NCBI RefSeq assembly: GCF_001641335.1
Contig: NZ_LVEM01000001.1
Span: 1,028,580-1,092,579, forward strand
Length of the DNA stretch: 64,000 nt
Origin: Bradyrhizobium stylosanthis
GTDB lineage: Bacteria > Pseudomonadota > Alphaproteobacteria > Rhizobiales > Xanthobacteraceae
Direction of reading: 5' to 3'
The notes under the pieces were generated by a model. The model was not told the origin of the DNA. It made no database searches and worked only from the letters and a program-made list of their open reading frames with translations. The first letter of the stretch is position 1, and every line of letters starts with the position of its first letter. A program made the translations under genes and the position numbers. This document shows positions 8,122 through 17,288 of this stretch, piece after piece.

Positions 8122-8844
8122 ATGAAGAAGAATTTGTTGCTTGCTGCTGTGAGCCTCGTCGCGCTGAGCGCGACTGCGCCGGCGCTCGCTGCTGACCTCG
8201 CCGCGCGTCCTTACACCAAGGCGCCCGCGATGGTCGCCGCGATCTACGACTGGAGCGGCTTCTACATCGGCATCAACGGCGGCGGCGGTTCGGCGCACTC
8301 GACCTGGGACGTCGTCGGCGGTGGCCGTGAAGGTTCGCACGATGCGACGGGCGGCACGGTCGGTGGCCAGGTCGGCTATCGCTGGCAGTCCGGCCAGTGG
8401 GTGTTCGGCATCGAAGGTCAGGGCAACTGGGCTGACTTCTCGGGCGACAACGTCAGCGCGCTGTTCGCGACCCGCAACCACTCGAAGATCGATTCGTTCG
8501 GTCTGATCACCGGTCAGGTCGGCTACGCCTGGAACAACGTCCTGCTCTACGTCAAGGGCGGTGCCGCTGTCGCCAGCACCAAGTACGACGTGTTCAGCAC
8601 CGCTTCGGGCGCGCTGCTCGCCTCGAACGACCAGACCCGCTGGGGTGGCACGGTCGGTGCCGGCCTCGAGTACGGCTTTGCGCCGAACTGGTCGGTTGGC
8701 GTCGAGTACAACCACATCTTCCTGCAGGACAAGGACGTCACCTTCGCTCTGGTGCCGTCGACCGATCGCATCCGTCAGGACGTCGACATGGGCCTCGTCC
8801 GCCTGAACTACAAGTTCGGCGGCCCGATCATCGGCCGTTATTGA
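8122..8844 (+). CDS. Outer membrane beta-barrel protein (Omp25/RopB-like)
   Basis: A 240-residue protein with a signal peptide (MKKNLLLAAVSLVALSATAPALAADL) and a small eight-strand barrel. The family opening is YDWSGFYIGINGGGG; repeated G-x-x-G-Y strand motifs follow (GGQVGYRWQSGQWVFGIEGQ, TGQVGYAWNNVLLYVKGG), and the protein ends in an aromatic-containing terminal strand typical of BamA substrates. Such proteins are abundant structural outer-membrane proteins in rhizobia. A strong terminator follows, so it is likely transcribed alone. Confidence 0.92.
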   Translation: MKKNLLLAAVSLVALSATAPALAADLAARPYTKAPAMVAAIYDWSGFYIGINGGGGSAHSTWDVVGGGREGSHDATGGTVGGQVGYRWQSGQWVFGIEGQGNWADFSGDNVSALFATRNHSKIDSFGLITGQVGYAWNNVLLYVKGGAAVASTKYDVFSTASGALLASNDQTRWGGTVGAGLEYGFAPNWSVGVEYNHIFLQDKDVTFALVPSTDRIRQDVDMGLVRLNYKFGGPIIGRY

Positions 8845-8871
8845 TACCGACCGCTCTTTCGAGCGCTCGCG

Positions 8872-8902
8872 AAAGCCCCGGCCATCGGCCGGGGCTTTTT
8901 TA
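8872..8902 (+). terminator. Rho-independent terminator of the outer membrane protein gene
   Basis: AGCCCCGGCC and GGCCGGGGCT pair around an ATC loop, followed directly by six T. It lies 27 bases past the stop of the beta-barrel gene. Confidence 0.92.
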
Positions 8903-8952
8903 TTGCGTGAATTCAGCGAGTTAACCATCCGCTTGCGAGATCGTTGGTCCGG

Positions 8953-8982
8953 CTTGACTCCCGTGAACGAAATGAGAACAAT
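8953..8982 (+). promoter_or_regulatory. Candidate promoter of the 32-codon SOS peptide
   Basis: CTTGACT (TTGACT at 8954-8959) matches the alphaproteobacterial -35. Seventeen bases later AACAAT (8977-8982) is a fair -10. The predicted transcript would start near 8989, just before the ribosome site of the small gene. The two LexA boxes overlap the -10. Confidence 0.5.
8965..8979. promoter_or_regulatory. LexA box 1 (GAAC-N7-GAAC)
   Basis: GAACGAAATGAGAAC is an exact match to the alphaproteobacterial SOS box, GTTC-N7-GTTC read on the other strand. It lies between the -35 and -10 candidates. Confidence 0.8.
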
Positions 8983-8997
8983 GTTCTTCATACGTTC
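8983..8997. promoter_or_regulatory. LexA box 2 (GTTC-N7-GTTC)
   Basis: GTTCTTCATACGTTC is a second exact LexA box, three bases after the first and in the opposite orientation. Two perfect boxes in 33 bases is unlikely by chance. Confidence 0.82.
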
Positions 8998-9015
8998 TAG
9001 CAAGGGAGCGAGACC

Positions 9016-9114
9016 ATGTTCAGGATTTTCGTGGAAGAGGCGGCTGCACTGGCGTCCATCACGCTGTTCGTCGGGATGATCGCGATCTGGGCCCAGGTGA
9101 TACCGCAACTCTGA
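9016..9114 (+). CDS. 32-residue single-span membrane peptide, probable SOS-induced protein
   Basis: A tiny gene too short for most ORF lists. An AAGGGAG ribosome site precedes the ATG by 8 bases. The product starts MFRIFVEEAAAL, continues as one hydrophobic helix (ASITLFVGMIAIWAQ) and ends VIPQL. Two perfect LexA boxes sit immediately upstream, so it is probably induced by DNA damage. Size, single helix and SOS control recall Caulobacter SidA (29 residues, division inhibitor), but sequence homology is not established. It lies between the beta-barrel gene and dnaE on the same strand. Function is inference; the gene itself is well supported by its ribosome site, frame and promoter. Confidence 0.7.
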   Translation: MFRIFVEEAAALASITLFVGMIAIWAQVIPQL

Positions 9115-9298
9115 CTGCACGGCCGCACGGGATGGCCGGGTTGGGGAAAAGCGGGACGACGCGGCGGATCGGCCGGTCCGGCGTGGACTCTGGAGCTGCG
9201 ACACCCCACCATTGCGAGGCGAGTCGGCGAGCGGGTGCATGATGCCCTAAGGAGCCGGCGACCGCTCCATCTCATCTGCAAGAGGCCGTCACGCGACC

Positions 9299-12200
9299 AT
9301 GCCGAGCGCCGGATTTGTCCACCTTCACGTTCACTCGGCCTATTCGCTGCTCAAGGGCTCGATCAAGATCGCCAAGCTCGCTGAGCTCGCGAAGAAAGAC
9401 CACCAGCCCGCGCTGGCGCTGACCGACACCGACAATCTGTTCGGGGCGCTTGAGTTCTCCGACAAGATGGCGGGTTCCGGCATCCAGCCGATCGTCGGCT
9501 GCGAACTCGCGATCGACTTCGGCGATCAGGATCCGAACGCGCGCAATGCGATGGGTCCGTCGCGAATCGTGCTGCTCGCCGCGCAGGAGCGCGGCTATCG
9601 CAGCCTGATGCGGCTGAACTCGCGGGCGTTCCTCGAAACGCCCGACAGCCATGCTCCGTTCATCAAGTTCGACTGGTTCGAGGGCGAGACCGAGGGGCTG
9701 ATCGCGCTGACGGGCGGACCGGACGGGCCGATCTCGCTGGCGCTCGCCGGCGGCATGGCCGACCTCGCCGCGACGCGATGCGAGCGCCTGGCCAGCCTGT
9801 TCGGCGACCGCCTCTATATCGAGCTGCAGCGCCACAACATCGACAAGGAGCGGCGCATCGAGGGCGGCTTGATCGACATCGCCTATGCGAAGGGCCTGCC
9901 GCTGGTCGCGACGAACGAGCCGTATTTCGCATCGACCGACGATTACGAGGCGCATGACGCGCTGCTCTGCATCGCCGGCGGCCGGCTGATCGCCGAGACC
10001 GATCGCGTCCAGCTCACGCCCGATCATCGCTTCAAGACCCGCGCCGAGATGGCGGTGCTGTTCGCCGACATCCCGGAGGTGCTGGCCTCGACGGTCGAGA
10101 TCGCCGAGCGCTGCTCGTTCCGCCCGATGACGCGCAAGCCGATCCTGCCGTTCTTCACGGTCGGCGCCGCCGCCAGTTCGGATGCCGCCGCGGTCGAGGC
10201 CGCCGAGCTGAAGCGGCAGGCGGAGGAGGGCCTCGCCAACCGCCTGCGCGTGCATGGCCTGTCGCAGGGCATGACGGACGAGGACTACGACAAGCGCCTG
10301 GCGTTCGAGCTCGACGTCATCATGCGCATGAAGTACGCGGGCTACTTCCTGATCGTGTCCGACTTCATCAAATGGGCCAAGGCGCATGGCATCCCGGTCG
10401 GACCGGGCCGCGGCTCCGGCGCAGGCTCGCTGGTGGCGTGGGCCCTGACCATCACCGACCTCGACCCGATCAAGTTCGGCCTGCTGTTCGAGCGCTTCCT
10501 CAATCCGGAACGCGTCTCGATGCCGGACTTCGACATCGACTTCTGCCAGGACCGCCGCGGCGAGGTGATCAAGTACGTCCAGGAGCGCTACGGCCGCGAC
10601 CAGGTGGCGCAGATCATCACCTTCGGTACGCTGCAGGCGCGCGGCGTGCTGCGCGACGTCGGCCGCGTGCTGCAGATGCCCTACGGCCAGGTCGACAAGC
10701 TGACCAAGCTCGTGCCGCAGAATCCGGCTGCGCCGGTGACGCTGGCGGCCGCGATCGAGAGCGAGCCGAAGCTCCAGGCGTTCCGCGACGAAGACCCGGT
10801 GGTGGCACGCGCCTTCGACATCGCGCAGCGCCTCGAGGGCCTGACCCGTCACGCCTCGACGCACGCGGCCGGCATCGTGATCGGCGATCGCCCCTTGAGC
10901 GAACTCGTGCCGATGTACCGCGATCCGAAATCGGACATGCCGGTGACCCAGTTCAACATGAAATGGGTCGAGCCGGCGGGCCTCGTGAAGTTCGACTTCC
11001 TCGGCCTGAAGACGCTCACCGTGCTCGACGTCGCCTGCAAGCTGCTGAAGCCGCGCGACATCCATGTCGATCTCGCCACGCTGCCGATCGACGATGCCGA
11101 CAGCTACCAGATGCTGGCACGCGGCGAGGTGGTCGGCGTGTTCCAGGTTGAAAGCCAGGGCATGCGGCGCGCGCTGGTCGACATGCGCCCCGACCGTTTC
11201 GAGGACATCATCGCGCTGGTCGCGCTGTATCGACCCGGCCCGATGGCGAACATCCCGACCTATTGCGCGCGCAAGCACGGCGACGAGGAGCCGGAATACC
11301 TGCACCCCGTGCTGGAGCCGATCCTGAAGGAGACCTTCGGCGTCATCATCTACCAGGAACAGGTGATGCAGATCGCGCAGGTGATGTCGGGCTACTCGCT
11401 CGGCGACGCCGACCTGCTGCGCCGCGCCATGGGCAAGAAGATCCGCGCCGAGATGGACAAGCAGCGCGACATCTTCGTTGCGGGTGCGGTGAAGAACGGC
11501 GTGCCGAAGGCGCAGGCCGAGACCATCTTCGAGCTCTTGGCGAAATTCGCCGACTACGGCTTCAACAAGAGCCACGCGGCGGCCTATGCGCTGGTGTCGT
11601 ACCACACCGCCTACATGAAGGCGCATTATCCGGTGGAGTTCATCGCGGCGTCCATGACGCTGGATCTGAACAACACGGACAAGCTCTCCGAATTCCGCTC
11701 CGAGGCGCAGCGCCTCGGCATCAAGGTCGAGCCGCCGAACATCAACCGTTCGGGCGCGACCTTCGAGGTCGGCGACAAGGTCATCTACTACGCGCTCGCC
11801 GCGCTCAAGGGGGTCGGCATCCAGGCCATCGACCAGATCATCGAGGAGCGTACCAAGAACGGCCTGTTCACTTCACTCGCCGATTTCGCCGCGCGGGTGT
11901 CGCCGCGCGCGATCAACAAGCGCATCATCGAAAGTCTCGCCGCCGCCGGCGCCTTCGACACGCTGGAGCCGAACCGGGCGCGCGTGTTCGCCGGCGCGGA
12001 TGCGATCCTCGCCGCCTGCCAGCGCGCGCATGAAGCTGCGACCGTCGGCCAGAACGACATGTTCGGCATGTCGGCCGACGCGCCGACCATCATGCTGCCG
12101 CAGATCGAGGCATGGCTGCCGGCCGAGCGGCTGCGCCGCGAATACGATGCGATCGGCTTCTTCCTGTCGGGACATCCGCTCGACGACTACGCCACCGTCC

Positions 12201-12802
12201 TGAAGCGGCTGCGCGTGCAGAGCTGGGCCGAATTCTCGCGCGCGGTGAAGACCGGCGCCACCGCCGGCAAGGTCGCGGCGACTGTCGTCTCGCGCATGGA
12301 GCGACGCACCAAGACTGGCAACAAGATGGGCATCATGGGCCTGTCGGACCCGACCGGGCATTTCGAAGCGGTGTTGTTCTCCGAAGGTCTCGCGCAATAT
12401 CGCGACGTGCTGGAGCCGGGCGCCGCCGTGCTGCTCCAGCTCGGCGCCGAGCTCCAGGGCGAGGACGTGCGCGCCCGCGTGCTGCATGCCGAGCCGCTCG
12501 ACGACGCCGCGGCCAAGACGCAGAAGGGCCTGCGCATCTTCCTGCGCGACACCAAGCCGCTGGACTCGATCGCCAAGCGCCTGGCCGGTCCCGATGCGGC
12601 CGCCCCGAACGGCGCTGCGCCAAAGGTCGGCAGCCCGGCCATCGCGCCGCGCTCCAACGGCGACGGCGAGGTCTCGCTGGTGATGATGCTCGACCTCGAG
12701 ACCGAGGTGGAGATGAAGCTGCCCGGCCGCTTCAAGGTCTCGCCGCAGATCGCCGGCGCGATCAAGGCGGTGGCGGGCGTGGTGGACGTGCAGCAGATCT
12801 AG
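9299..12802 (+). CDS. dnaE: DNA polymerase III subunit alpha
   Basis: A 1167-residue replicative polymerase of the DnaE1 type, normal length. Domains in order: an N-terminal PHP domain beginning FVHLHVHSAYSLLKGS, with His retained; the polymerase core with GPGRGSGAGSLVAWAL and the catalytic PDFDIDF at residues 409-415; the thumb/fingers region (ITFGTLQARGVLRDVGRVL, YRPGPM, NKSHAAAYALVSYHTAYMKA); then helix-hairpin-helix and OB-fold domains near the C terminus. The first ATG fits the usual N terminus. It acts in the cytoplasm as the catalytic subunit of chromosomal replication. Confidence 0.98.
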   Translation: MPSAGFVHLHVHSAYSLLKGSIKIAKLAELAKKDHQPALALTDTDNLFGALEFSDKMAGSGIQPIVGCELAIDFGDQDPNARNAMGPSRIVLLAAQERGYRSLMRLNSRAFLETPDSHAPFIKFDWFEGETEGLIALTGGPDGPISLALAGGMADLAATRCERLASLFGDRLYIELQRHNIDKERRIEGGLIDIAYAKGLPLVATNEPYFASTDDYEAHDALLCIAGGRLIAETDRVQLTPDHRFKTRAEMAVLFADIPEVLASTVEIAERCSFRPMTRKPILPFFTVGAAASSDAAAVEAAELKRQAEEGLANRLRVHGLSQGMTDEDYDKRLAFELDVIMRMKYAGYFLIVSDFIKWAKAHGIPVGPGRGSGAGSLVAWALTITDLDPIKFGLLFERFLNPERVSMPDFDIDFCQDRRGEVIKYVQERYGRDQVAQIITFGTLQARGVLRDVGRVLQMPYGQVDKLTKLVPQNPAAPVTLAAAIESEPKLQAFRDEDPVVARAFDIAQRLEGLTRHASTHAAGIVIGDRPLSELVPMYRDPKSDMPVTQFNMKWVEPAGLVKFDFLGLKTLTVLDVACKLLKPRDIHVDLATLPIDDADSYQMLARGEVVGVFQVESQGMRRALVDMRPDRFEDIIALVALYRPGPMANIPTYCARKHGDEEPEYLHPVLEPILKETFGVIIYQEQVMQIAQVMSGYSLGDADLLRRAMGKKIRAEMDKQRDIFVAGAVKNGVPKAQAETIFELLAKFADYGFNKSHAAAYALVSYHTAYMKAHYPVEFIAASMTLDLNNTDKLSEFRSEAQRLGIKVEPPNINRSGATFEVGDKVIYYALAALKGVGIQAIDQIIEERTKNGLFTSLADFAARVSPRAINKRIIESLAAAGAFDTLEPNRARVFAGADAILAACQRAHEAATVGQNDMFGMSADAPTIMLPQIEAWLPAERLRREYDAIGFFLSGHPLDDYATVLKRLRVQSWAEFSRAVKTGATAGKVAATVVSRMERRTKTGNKMGIMGLSDPTGHFEAVLFSEGLAQYRDVLEPGAAVLLQLGAELQGEDVRARVLHAEPLDDAAAKTQKGLRIFLRDTKPLDSIAKRLAGPDAAAPNGAAPKVGSPAIAPRSNGDGEVSLVMMLDLETEVEMKLPGRFKVSPQIAGAIKAVAGVVDVQQI

Positions 12803-12915
12803 CTGCATCGCGCGTTGCGGCCGGCCGGTCATACGACAAAGTTGTCATAATGGATCGGTTGCAACCTTGCGCTGATTCTGGCTAGCATATCCCGGGGAAT
12901 GGACTGGGGTATGCA

Positions 12916-13443
12916 ATGCTGCGATGGGGCGCTTTGGTGCTGGCCGCCGGCGTGATGCTGGCTGGGTGTGTGAGTGATCGGGTCGGAACCGACTTTGCAT
13001 CCGTGTCGAAGAAGATCGGTCCTCCGCGCGCGGGACATTCGCGCGTGGTGTTTCTGCAGGACAAGCGCAACGGCCTCAGCATGGCGATCTGTGCCTGCGA
13101 GGTGAAACTCGATGGTGCGCCGCTCGGGAAGATCGTGGCCGGGAAATACGCCTATGCCGATCTTCCGGCCGGGCGTCACGACGTGCTGGTGACCGAGGCG
13201 CTGTTTCCCGGCGACACCAAGCGCCAGATCGTGATGGAAGCCGGCCGGACGCACTTCTACCTGATCAAGAGCAGTGCGAGGCACGACGCCACGACCGGAG
13301 CCGCGGTGCTCGGCGGTCTGGCCGGACTGGCGGTCGTGTCCGTCGCGACGGCCGGCGAGGCCAATCCCGGCCCGGGCGAAATCGTCGCCCTGGACGAGGC
13401 AACCGCGCGCACGAAGCTCGCGGAGCTGCAAGCCGTCGAGTAG
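12916..13443 (+). CDS. DUF2846 lipoprotein
   Basis: A 175-residue protein with a lipoprotein signal: MLRWGALVLAAGVMLAGC, lipobox LAGC, so Cys18 is the acylated residue. The mature part shows the DUF2846 pattern: SRVVFLQDKR, VKLDGAPLGKIVAGKYAYADLPAGRH, then RQIVMEAGRTHFYLI, an immunoglobulin-like PEGA-type fold. A Gly/Ala-rich hydrophobic stretch (AAVLGGLAGLAVVSVATAG) near residue 135 may be a second membrane-associated segment. Likely anchored in the envelope; role unknown. Confidence 0.8.
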   Translation: MLRWGALVLAAGVMLAGCVSDRVGTDFASVSKKIGPPRAGHSRVVFLQDKRNGLSMAICACEVKLDGAPLGKIVAGKYAYADLPAGRHDVLVTEALFPGDTKRQIVMEAGRTHFYLIKSSARHDATTGAAVLGGLAGLAVVSVATAGEANPGPGEIVALDEATARTKLAELQAVE

Positions 13444-13840
13444 GGCGTACGCAGTACGATGAACTGCCTCCGCCCTGCGCCGCTGCAGGGGTGACGGGCA
13501 GCAGCTTTGGAGCGCGACGAGATCTGGACGAATCGCCACCGTGATCTGGATCGTTGCTTGAGCACGATCTTCACGCGAACGCGTGCCGCTTGCGTTGTTG
13601 AGAGGAAAAATTGCGGCGACCTTCTCGGATCGCTCTTTGGGGGGGCTGGTTTCGAATGATGCAGGCCGGCGCAAGCCCGTGCAGTCGTGAGGCGCACGAT
13701 GAGCAATCGTTTTGGCTTTGCGGTACGGTTTGCATTGCAGCAATCGTCGGTTGCATCACTTAACATTTGTTATTTCTTCACATCGGCGTACCTATCCTCG
13801 CGGCACTTCCATTCGTCCACGGTAACTGGGGAAACGTCAC
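13444..13840. other. Intergenic region without a gene
   Basis: About 400 bases between the lipoprotein and carbonic anhydrase genes. No frame on either strand has a ribosome site and plausible protein. An AT-richer stretch at about 13755-13790 is the likely promoter area of the carbonic anhydrase gene. I see no strong terminator hairpin. Confidence 0.5.
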
Positions 13841-14611
13841 ATGTGCGACAAGTGCTCTGACTCTCTGCATCATCAATCACTGCATCAAGACGTCGTGCCG
13901 TCACGGCGGTCGGCGATGCTGTTTGGCGCCGCTGCGTTTGGCATGGCCTTCGCCGGCGGACCTTTCGCCAACGGCGCCTCGGCAAAGGAGGCCAAGCAGC
14001 CACCAAAGCCGCAGAACGTGCTGTCGCCCGACGAGTCGTTGAAGCGACTGATGGAGGGCAACGGACGCTACGTTTCGGGCGTGGCGCGGCGTCACGATTT
14101 CAAGCACGAACGCGAGGCACTGGCCGGCGGGCAGAACCCGTTCGCGGCCGTGCTGAGCTGTGCGGATTCCCGCATCGCGCCGGAATACGCTTTCGATACC
14201 GGCCGCGGCGATCTCTTCGTCTGTCGCGTTGCCGGAAACTTCGCGGGCACCGAGACCATCGCGAGCATGGAATATGCAGTCGCAGTGCTGAACGCGCCGC
14301 TGATCCTCGTGCTCGGCCATGATGCCTGCGGCGCGGTCGACGCGACGCTGAAGGCGATCAAGGACGACAAGCAGCCGCCGGGACATATCCCGTCGCTGGT
14401 CGATGCGATCGCGCCGGCCGCGAAGGCTGCGATGCAGCAGGGCGGGGACGTGCTCAACAAGGCAATCCGGCAGAACGTGGTCGACAACGTCGCCAAGCTG
14501 AAGGCGGCGGCGCCGATCCTCAATGCGGCCGTGGAGCAGGGTAAGCTGAAGGTCGTCGGCGGCATCTACCGGCTCACGACCGGAACGGTCGATTTGATCG
14601 CGCAGGGCTGA
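13841..14611 (+). CDS. Tat-exported beta-class carbonic anhydrase
   Basis: A 256-residue protein. The N terminus has a twin-arginine signal (PSRRSAMLFGAAAFGMAFAG, Arg22-Arg23), so the folded zinc enzyme is probably moved to the periplasm. Beta-class residues are intact: Cys107, Asp109 and Arg111 in CADSR, His160 and Cys163 in GHDACG. It interconverts CO2 and bicarbonate. The 20 residues before the twin arginines contain an unusual Cys/His-rich MCDKCSDSLHHQSLH segment. Beta carbonic anhydrases are usually cytoplasmic; exported versions occur in rhizobia. No operon partner is evident. Confidence 0.9.
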   Translation: MCDKCSDSLHHQSLHQDVVPSRRSAMLFGAAAFGMAFAGGPFANGASAKEAKQPPKPQNVLSPDESLKRLMEGNGRYVSGVARRHDFKHEREALAGGQNPFAAVLSCADSRIAPEYAFDTGRGDLFVCRVAGNFAGTETIASMEYAVAVLNAPLILVLGHDACGAVDATLKAIKDDKQPPGHIPSLVDAIAPAAKAAMQQGGDVLNKAIRQNVVDNVAKLKAAAPILNAAVEQGKLKVVGGIYRLTTGTVDLIAQG

Positions 14612-14786
14612 GCGGGGCTCGCGCCGCATTGCGGTCGCGAGGCTTACGCCGACCTGACGCTGGGTTTGATGTGGGGCGGGGGCGTCATGCCGCCGCCTCA
14701 ATCCGCGCTTTTCGTTCAAGAGCCATTCAGCCGGCCGCGCGTTTGATGTGCGGTGGCCACCTCAACAACAAAAGCGGGCACAAGCC

Positions 14787-17261
14787 ATGCGTGGGACGCT
14801 CAAAATCTTCATCTGCCTTCTCCTGCCGATGGCGGTCCTTGCCGCGGGCGCGCACCAGGCGCGTGCGCAGCAGCCGGAAAAGCGCATCGCGCTCGTGGTC
14901 GGTAACGGCGCCTATGCCAAGTCGCCGCTGGCGACGACCGCGAACGATGCCGGCCTGATCGCGCAGACGCTGCAGGCGGCGGGCTTCGACGTCGTCGGCG
15001 CGCGCGATCTCGACGGCGACACGCTGCGCAAGAGCTTTCGCGATTTCGTCCAGAAGGCGCAGGCCTCGGGTCCCGGCACCGTCGCAATGGTTTATCTGGC
15101 CGGCTATGGCGTGCAGCTCGCCGGCGAGAACTATTTCATCCCGGTTGATTCCAACATCACCCGCGACACCGACATTCCGACCGAAGCCCTGCGCCTTAGC
15201 GACTATGCGCGCCAGCTCGCTTCCATTCCGCTCAAGGCCAACATCCTCGTGCTCGATGCGGCCCGCGCGCAGCCCTTCATCGAGGGCGGCCAGCCGATCG
15301 CGAGCGGACTGGCGCTGGTCGAGCCCGATCCGAACATGCTGATCGCCTTCAATGCCGCGCCCGGTACGGTCGCGCCGGAGGAGCCGGGGCCCTACGGCAT
15401 CTATGCGCAGTCGCTGGCGGAGATGATCCGCACCGGCGGCTTGTCGCTGGCCGACGTGTTCGACCGCGTCCGTCTGCGCGTCAACGAGGCCAGCAAGGGC
15501 GCGCAGGTGCCGTGGAACGAGCAGAAGATATCGGCGCCATTCTCCTTCTTCGAGCGCGCGCCCGATGCGCCGCCGGAGACCGCACCGGATCAGGTCGCCG
15601 CGATCCGGAACAAGCCGATCCGCGATCTCGGCGTGCGGGATGCCTATGCGGCCGCGCTCGAGCGCGACACGCTGCCGGCCTATGAGGAGTTTCTCGCCGC
15701 CTATCCGGGCGATCCGATGTCGAAGCGCGTGATGGCGATCGTCGCGGCGCGCCGCGAGGCGATCACCTGGCGCCGCACCTACCGGACCGACACGCCGGAG
15801 GCCTATTGGTCGTATCTGCGCCGCTATCCGCGCGGGCCGCACGCGGGCGATGCGCGCCGCCGCCTTGCGATCCTCACCGCACCGGTCGAGCCGCCGCCGA
15901 GCTTTGCGATGATCGACTACGACGTGCCGCCACCGCCGCCGGAGGAAGTGGTCTATGTCGACCGTCCGGTGCTGTATTTCAGCGATCCCGATTTCGGCTT
16001 CGCGCCGCCACCTCCGCCGCCGGTCTATTACCTGCCGCCGCCGCCGCCGGATTTCATCGTGCTGCCGCCGCCGCTGCCGGTGATCGGCCTGTTCGTGCTG
16101 CCGCAGCCGGTGTTCGTGCCGATCCCGGTGTTCGTGCGGCCGCCGGTCTATGTCGCGCCGCCGCCGAACAACATCATCTACGCCAACATCCACAACACCA
16201 CGGTGATCAACACCGTCATCAACCGGCCGCCCGCAGCGCCGGTCGGGCCCGGAGGAGGGACCGGGCCCGGCAATCTGACGCCGGCGATTGCCGGCCGCGC
16301 CAACGCGGTCGGACCGGTCCTGCCGCAAGCCGCCACGCAACGCGCCGCCCTGATTCAGGAAGGCAAGGCGCCGATGCCGCCGAGCGCGACGATCCGGCCT
16401 ATGGCGAGGCCCGGGACACCTCCGGGGACGCCGGCGAACGTCGCGCCAAGCGCTTTGCCGGGCGTCGCCGCACCAGGCACCGCTGCACCAAATGTGGCCC
16501 CGAACGCCGCGCCACAGGCCAGGTTGCCTGCGGCCAACACGCTGCCGGTTCCGGGCTCCCATGGCGGTCCGCCGGCACCGCCGGCGGGGGCAGGGCCATT
16601 GCCAGGCGGCAGGCCTGCGCCGACCGCGGACGCGCCTGGTTCGACGCCGCCTCAACCGGGGGCGCCGACGGCCGCAGCTCCCGGCACGACGACGCTGCCT
16701 GGCCATCCCGGTGCGCCGAATGGTGCCGGTTCGGTAACGGCTGCGCCCACCACGACGAATCCGACGCCTGCGCCCGGCCAGCCGCCGAAACCGCCGGTGG
16801 TCCAGACCCCGGTCGGGGCGGGGCCTGGCGATCGCGGCAAGTCCGCAGCCCGCGAGCCGTCCGGTCCGCCTCCGGCCGCAGCCGGAAAGCCGGTCGCGCC
16901 GCCGCCGTCGGCTGCGCATGAGCCGATCCGGCCGCAGGGCCGGCCGACGGCCCCGCCACCACAGGCGGCCAGACCCGCTGCTCCGCCGCCGCGGCCCCAG
17001 GCCGTGGCGCGGCCGACGCCGCCACCACCTCCGCCCCGGGTGTCGGCGCCGCCGCCGCGCATGGCGGCGCCTCCGCCGCCGCGACCCGCTCCGCCGCCGG
17101 TCGCCGCGGCCCGGCCCGCGCCGCCCCCGGTGGCTCGGCCTGCTCCACCGCCGCCGCCCCGGGTGGCCGTGGCCCCGCCGCGTCCGGCGGCACCCCCGCC
17201 ACGCCCGGCCGCCCCGCCGCCGGCCGCCAAGAAGTGCCCCCCGAACCAGCAGAAGTGCTAG
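14787..17261 (+). CDS. Caspase-fold protein with inactive site and proline-rich tail (pseudo-orthocaspase)
   Basis: An 824-residue protein with a signal peptide (MRGTLKIFICLLLPMAVLAA, cut near 27). Residues 31-260 are a peptidase C14/caspase p20-like domain: KRIALVVGNGAYAKSPLATT, then NDAGLIAQTLQAAGFDVV. The catalytic His is normally in AGHG; here Tyr107 replaces it (YLAGYGVQ). The catalytic Cys is normally in LDACR; here Ala159 replaces it (VLDAAR). Both substitutions rule out normal protease activity. From about residue 370 the chain is low-complexity Pro/Ala-rich with long PPPPP runs, ending KKCPPNQQKC. Probably a periplasmic scaffold or binding protein; function unknown. A 13-residue upstream extension is possible. 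Confidence 0.85.
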   Translation: MRGTLKIFICLLLPMAVLAAGAHQARAQQPEKRIALVVGNGAYAKSPLATTANDAGLIAQTLQAAGFDVVGARDLDGDTLRKSFRDFVQKAQASGPGTVAMVYLAGYGVQLAGENYFIPVDSNITRDTDIPTEALRLSDYARQLASIPLKANILVLDAARAQPFIEGGQPIASGLALVEPDPNMLIAFNAAPGTVAPEEPGPYGIYAQSLAEMIRTGGLSLADVFDRVRLRVNEASKGAQVPWNEQKISAPFSFFERAPDAPPETAPDQVAAIRNKPIRDLGVRDAYAAALERDTLPAYEEFLAAYPGDPMSKRVMAIVAARREAITWRRTYRTDTPEAYWSYLRRYPRGPHAGDARRRLAILTAPVEPPPSFAMIDYDVPPPPPEEVVYVDRPVLYFSDPDFGFAPPPPPPVYYLPPPPPDFIVLPPPLPVIGLFVLPQPVFVPIPVFVRPPVYVAPPPNNIIYANIHNTTVINTVINRPPAAPVGPGGGTGPGNLTPAIAGRANAVGPVLPQAATQRAALIQEGKAPMPPSATIRPMARPGTPPGTPANVAPSALPGVAAPGTAAPNVAPNAAPQARLPAANTLPVPGSHGGPPAPPAGAGPLPGGRPAPTADAPGSTPPQPGAPTAAAPGTTTLPGHPGAPNGAGSVTAAPTTTNPTPAPGQPPKPPVVQTPVGAGPGDRGKSAAREPSGPPPAAAGKPVAPPPSAAHEPIRPQGRPTAPPPQAARPAAPPPRPQAVARPTPPPPPPRVSAPPPRMAAPPPPRPAPPPVAAARPAPPPVARPAPPPPPRVAVAPPRPAAPPPRPAAPPPAAKKCPPNQQKC

Positions 17262-17288
17262 GACGGTAGGGTGGTATTGACGGAGGAG

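Noticed and set aside
9272..11626. A 784-codon open frame on the minus strand
   Set aside because: It is the complement of dnaE; the protein is Arg/His/Asp-rich with no motif, a usual shadow in GC-rich coding DNA.
14727..16919. A 730-codon minus-strand frame opposite the caspase-fold gene
   Set aside because: Arg-rich composition from the complement of Pro/Ala codons; no family features.
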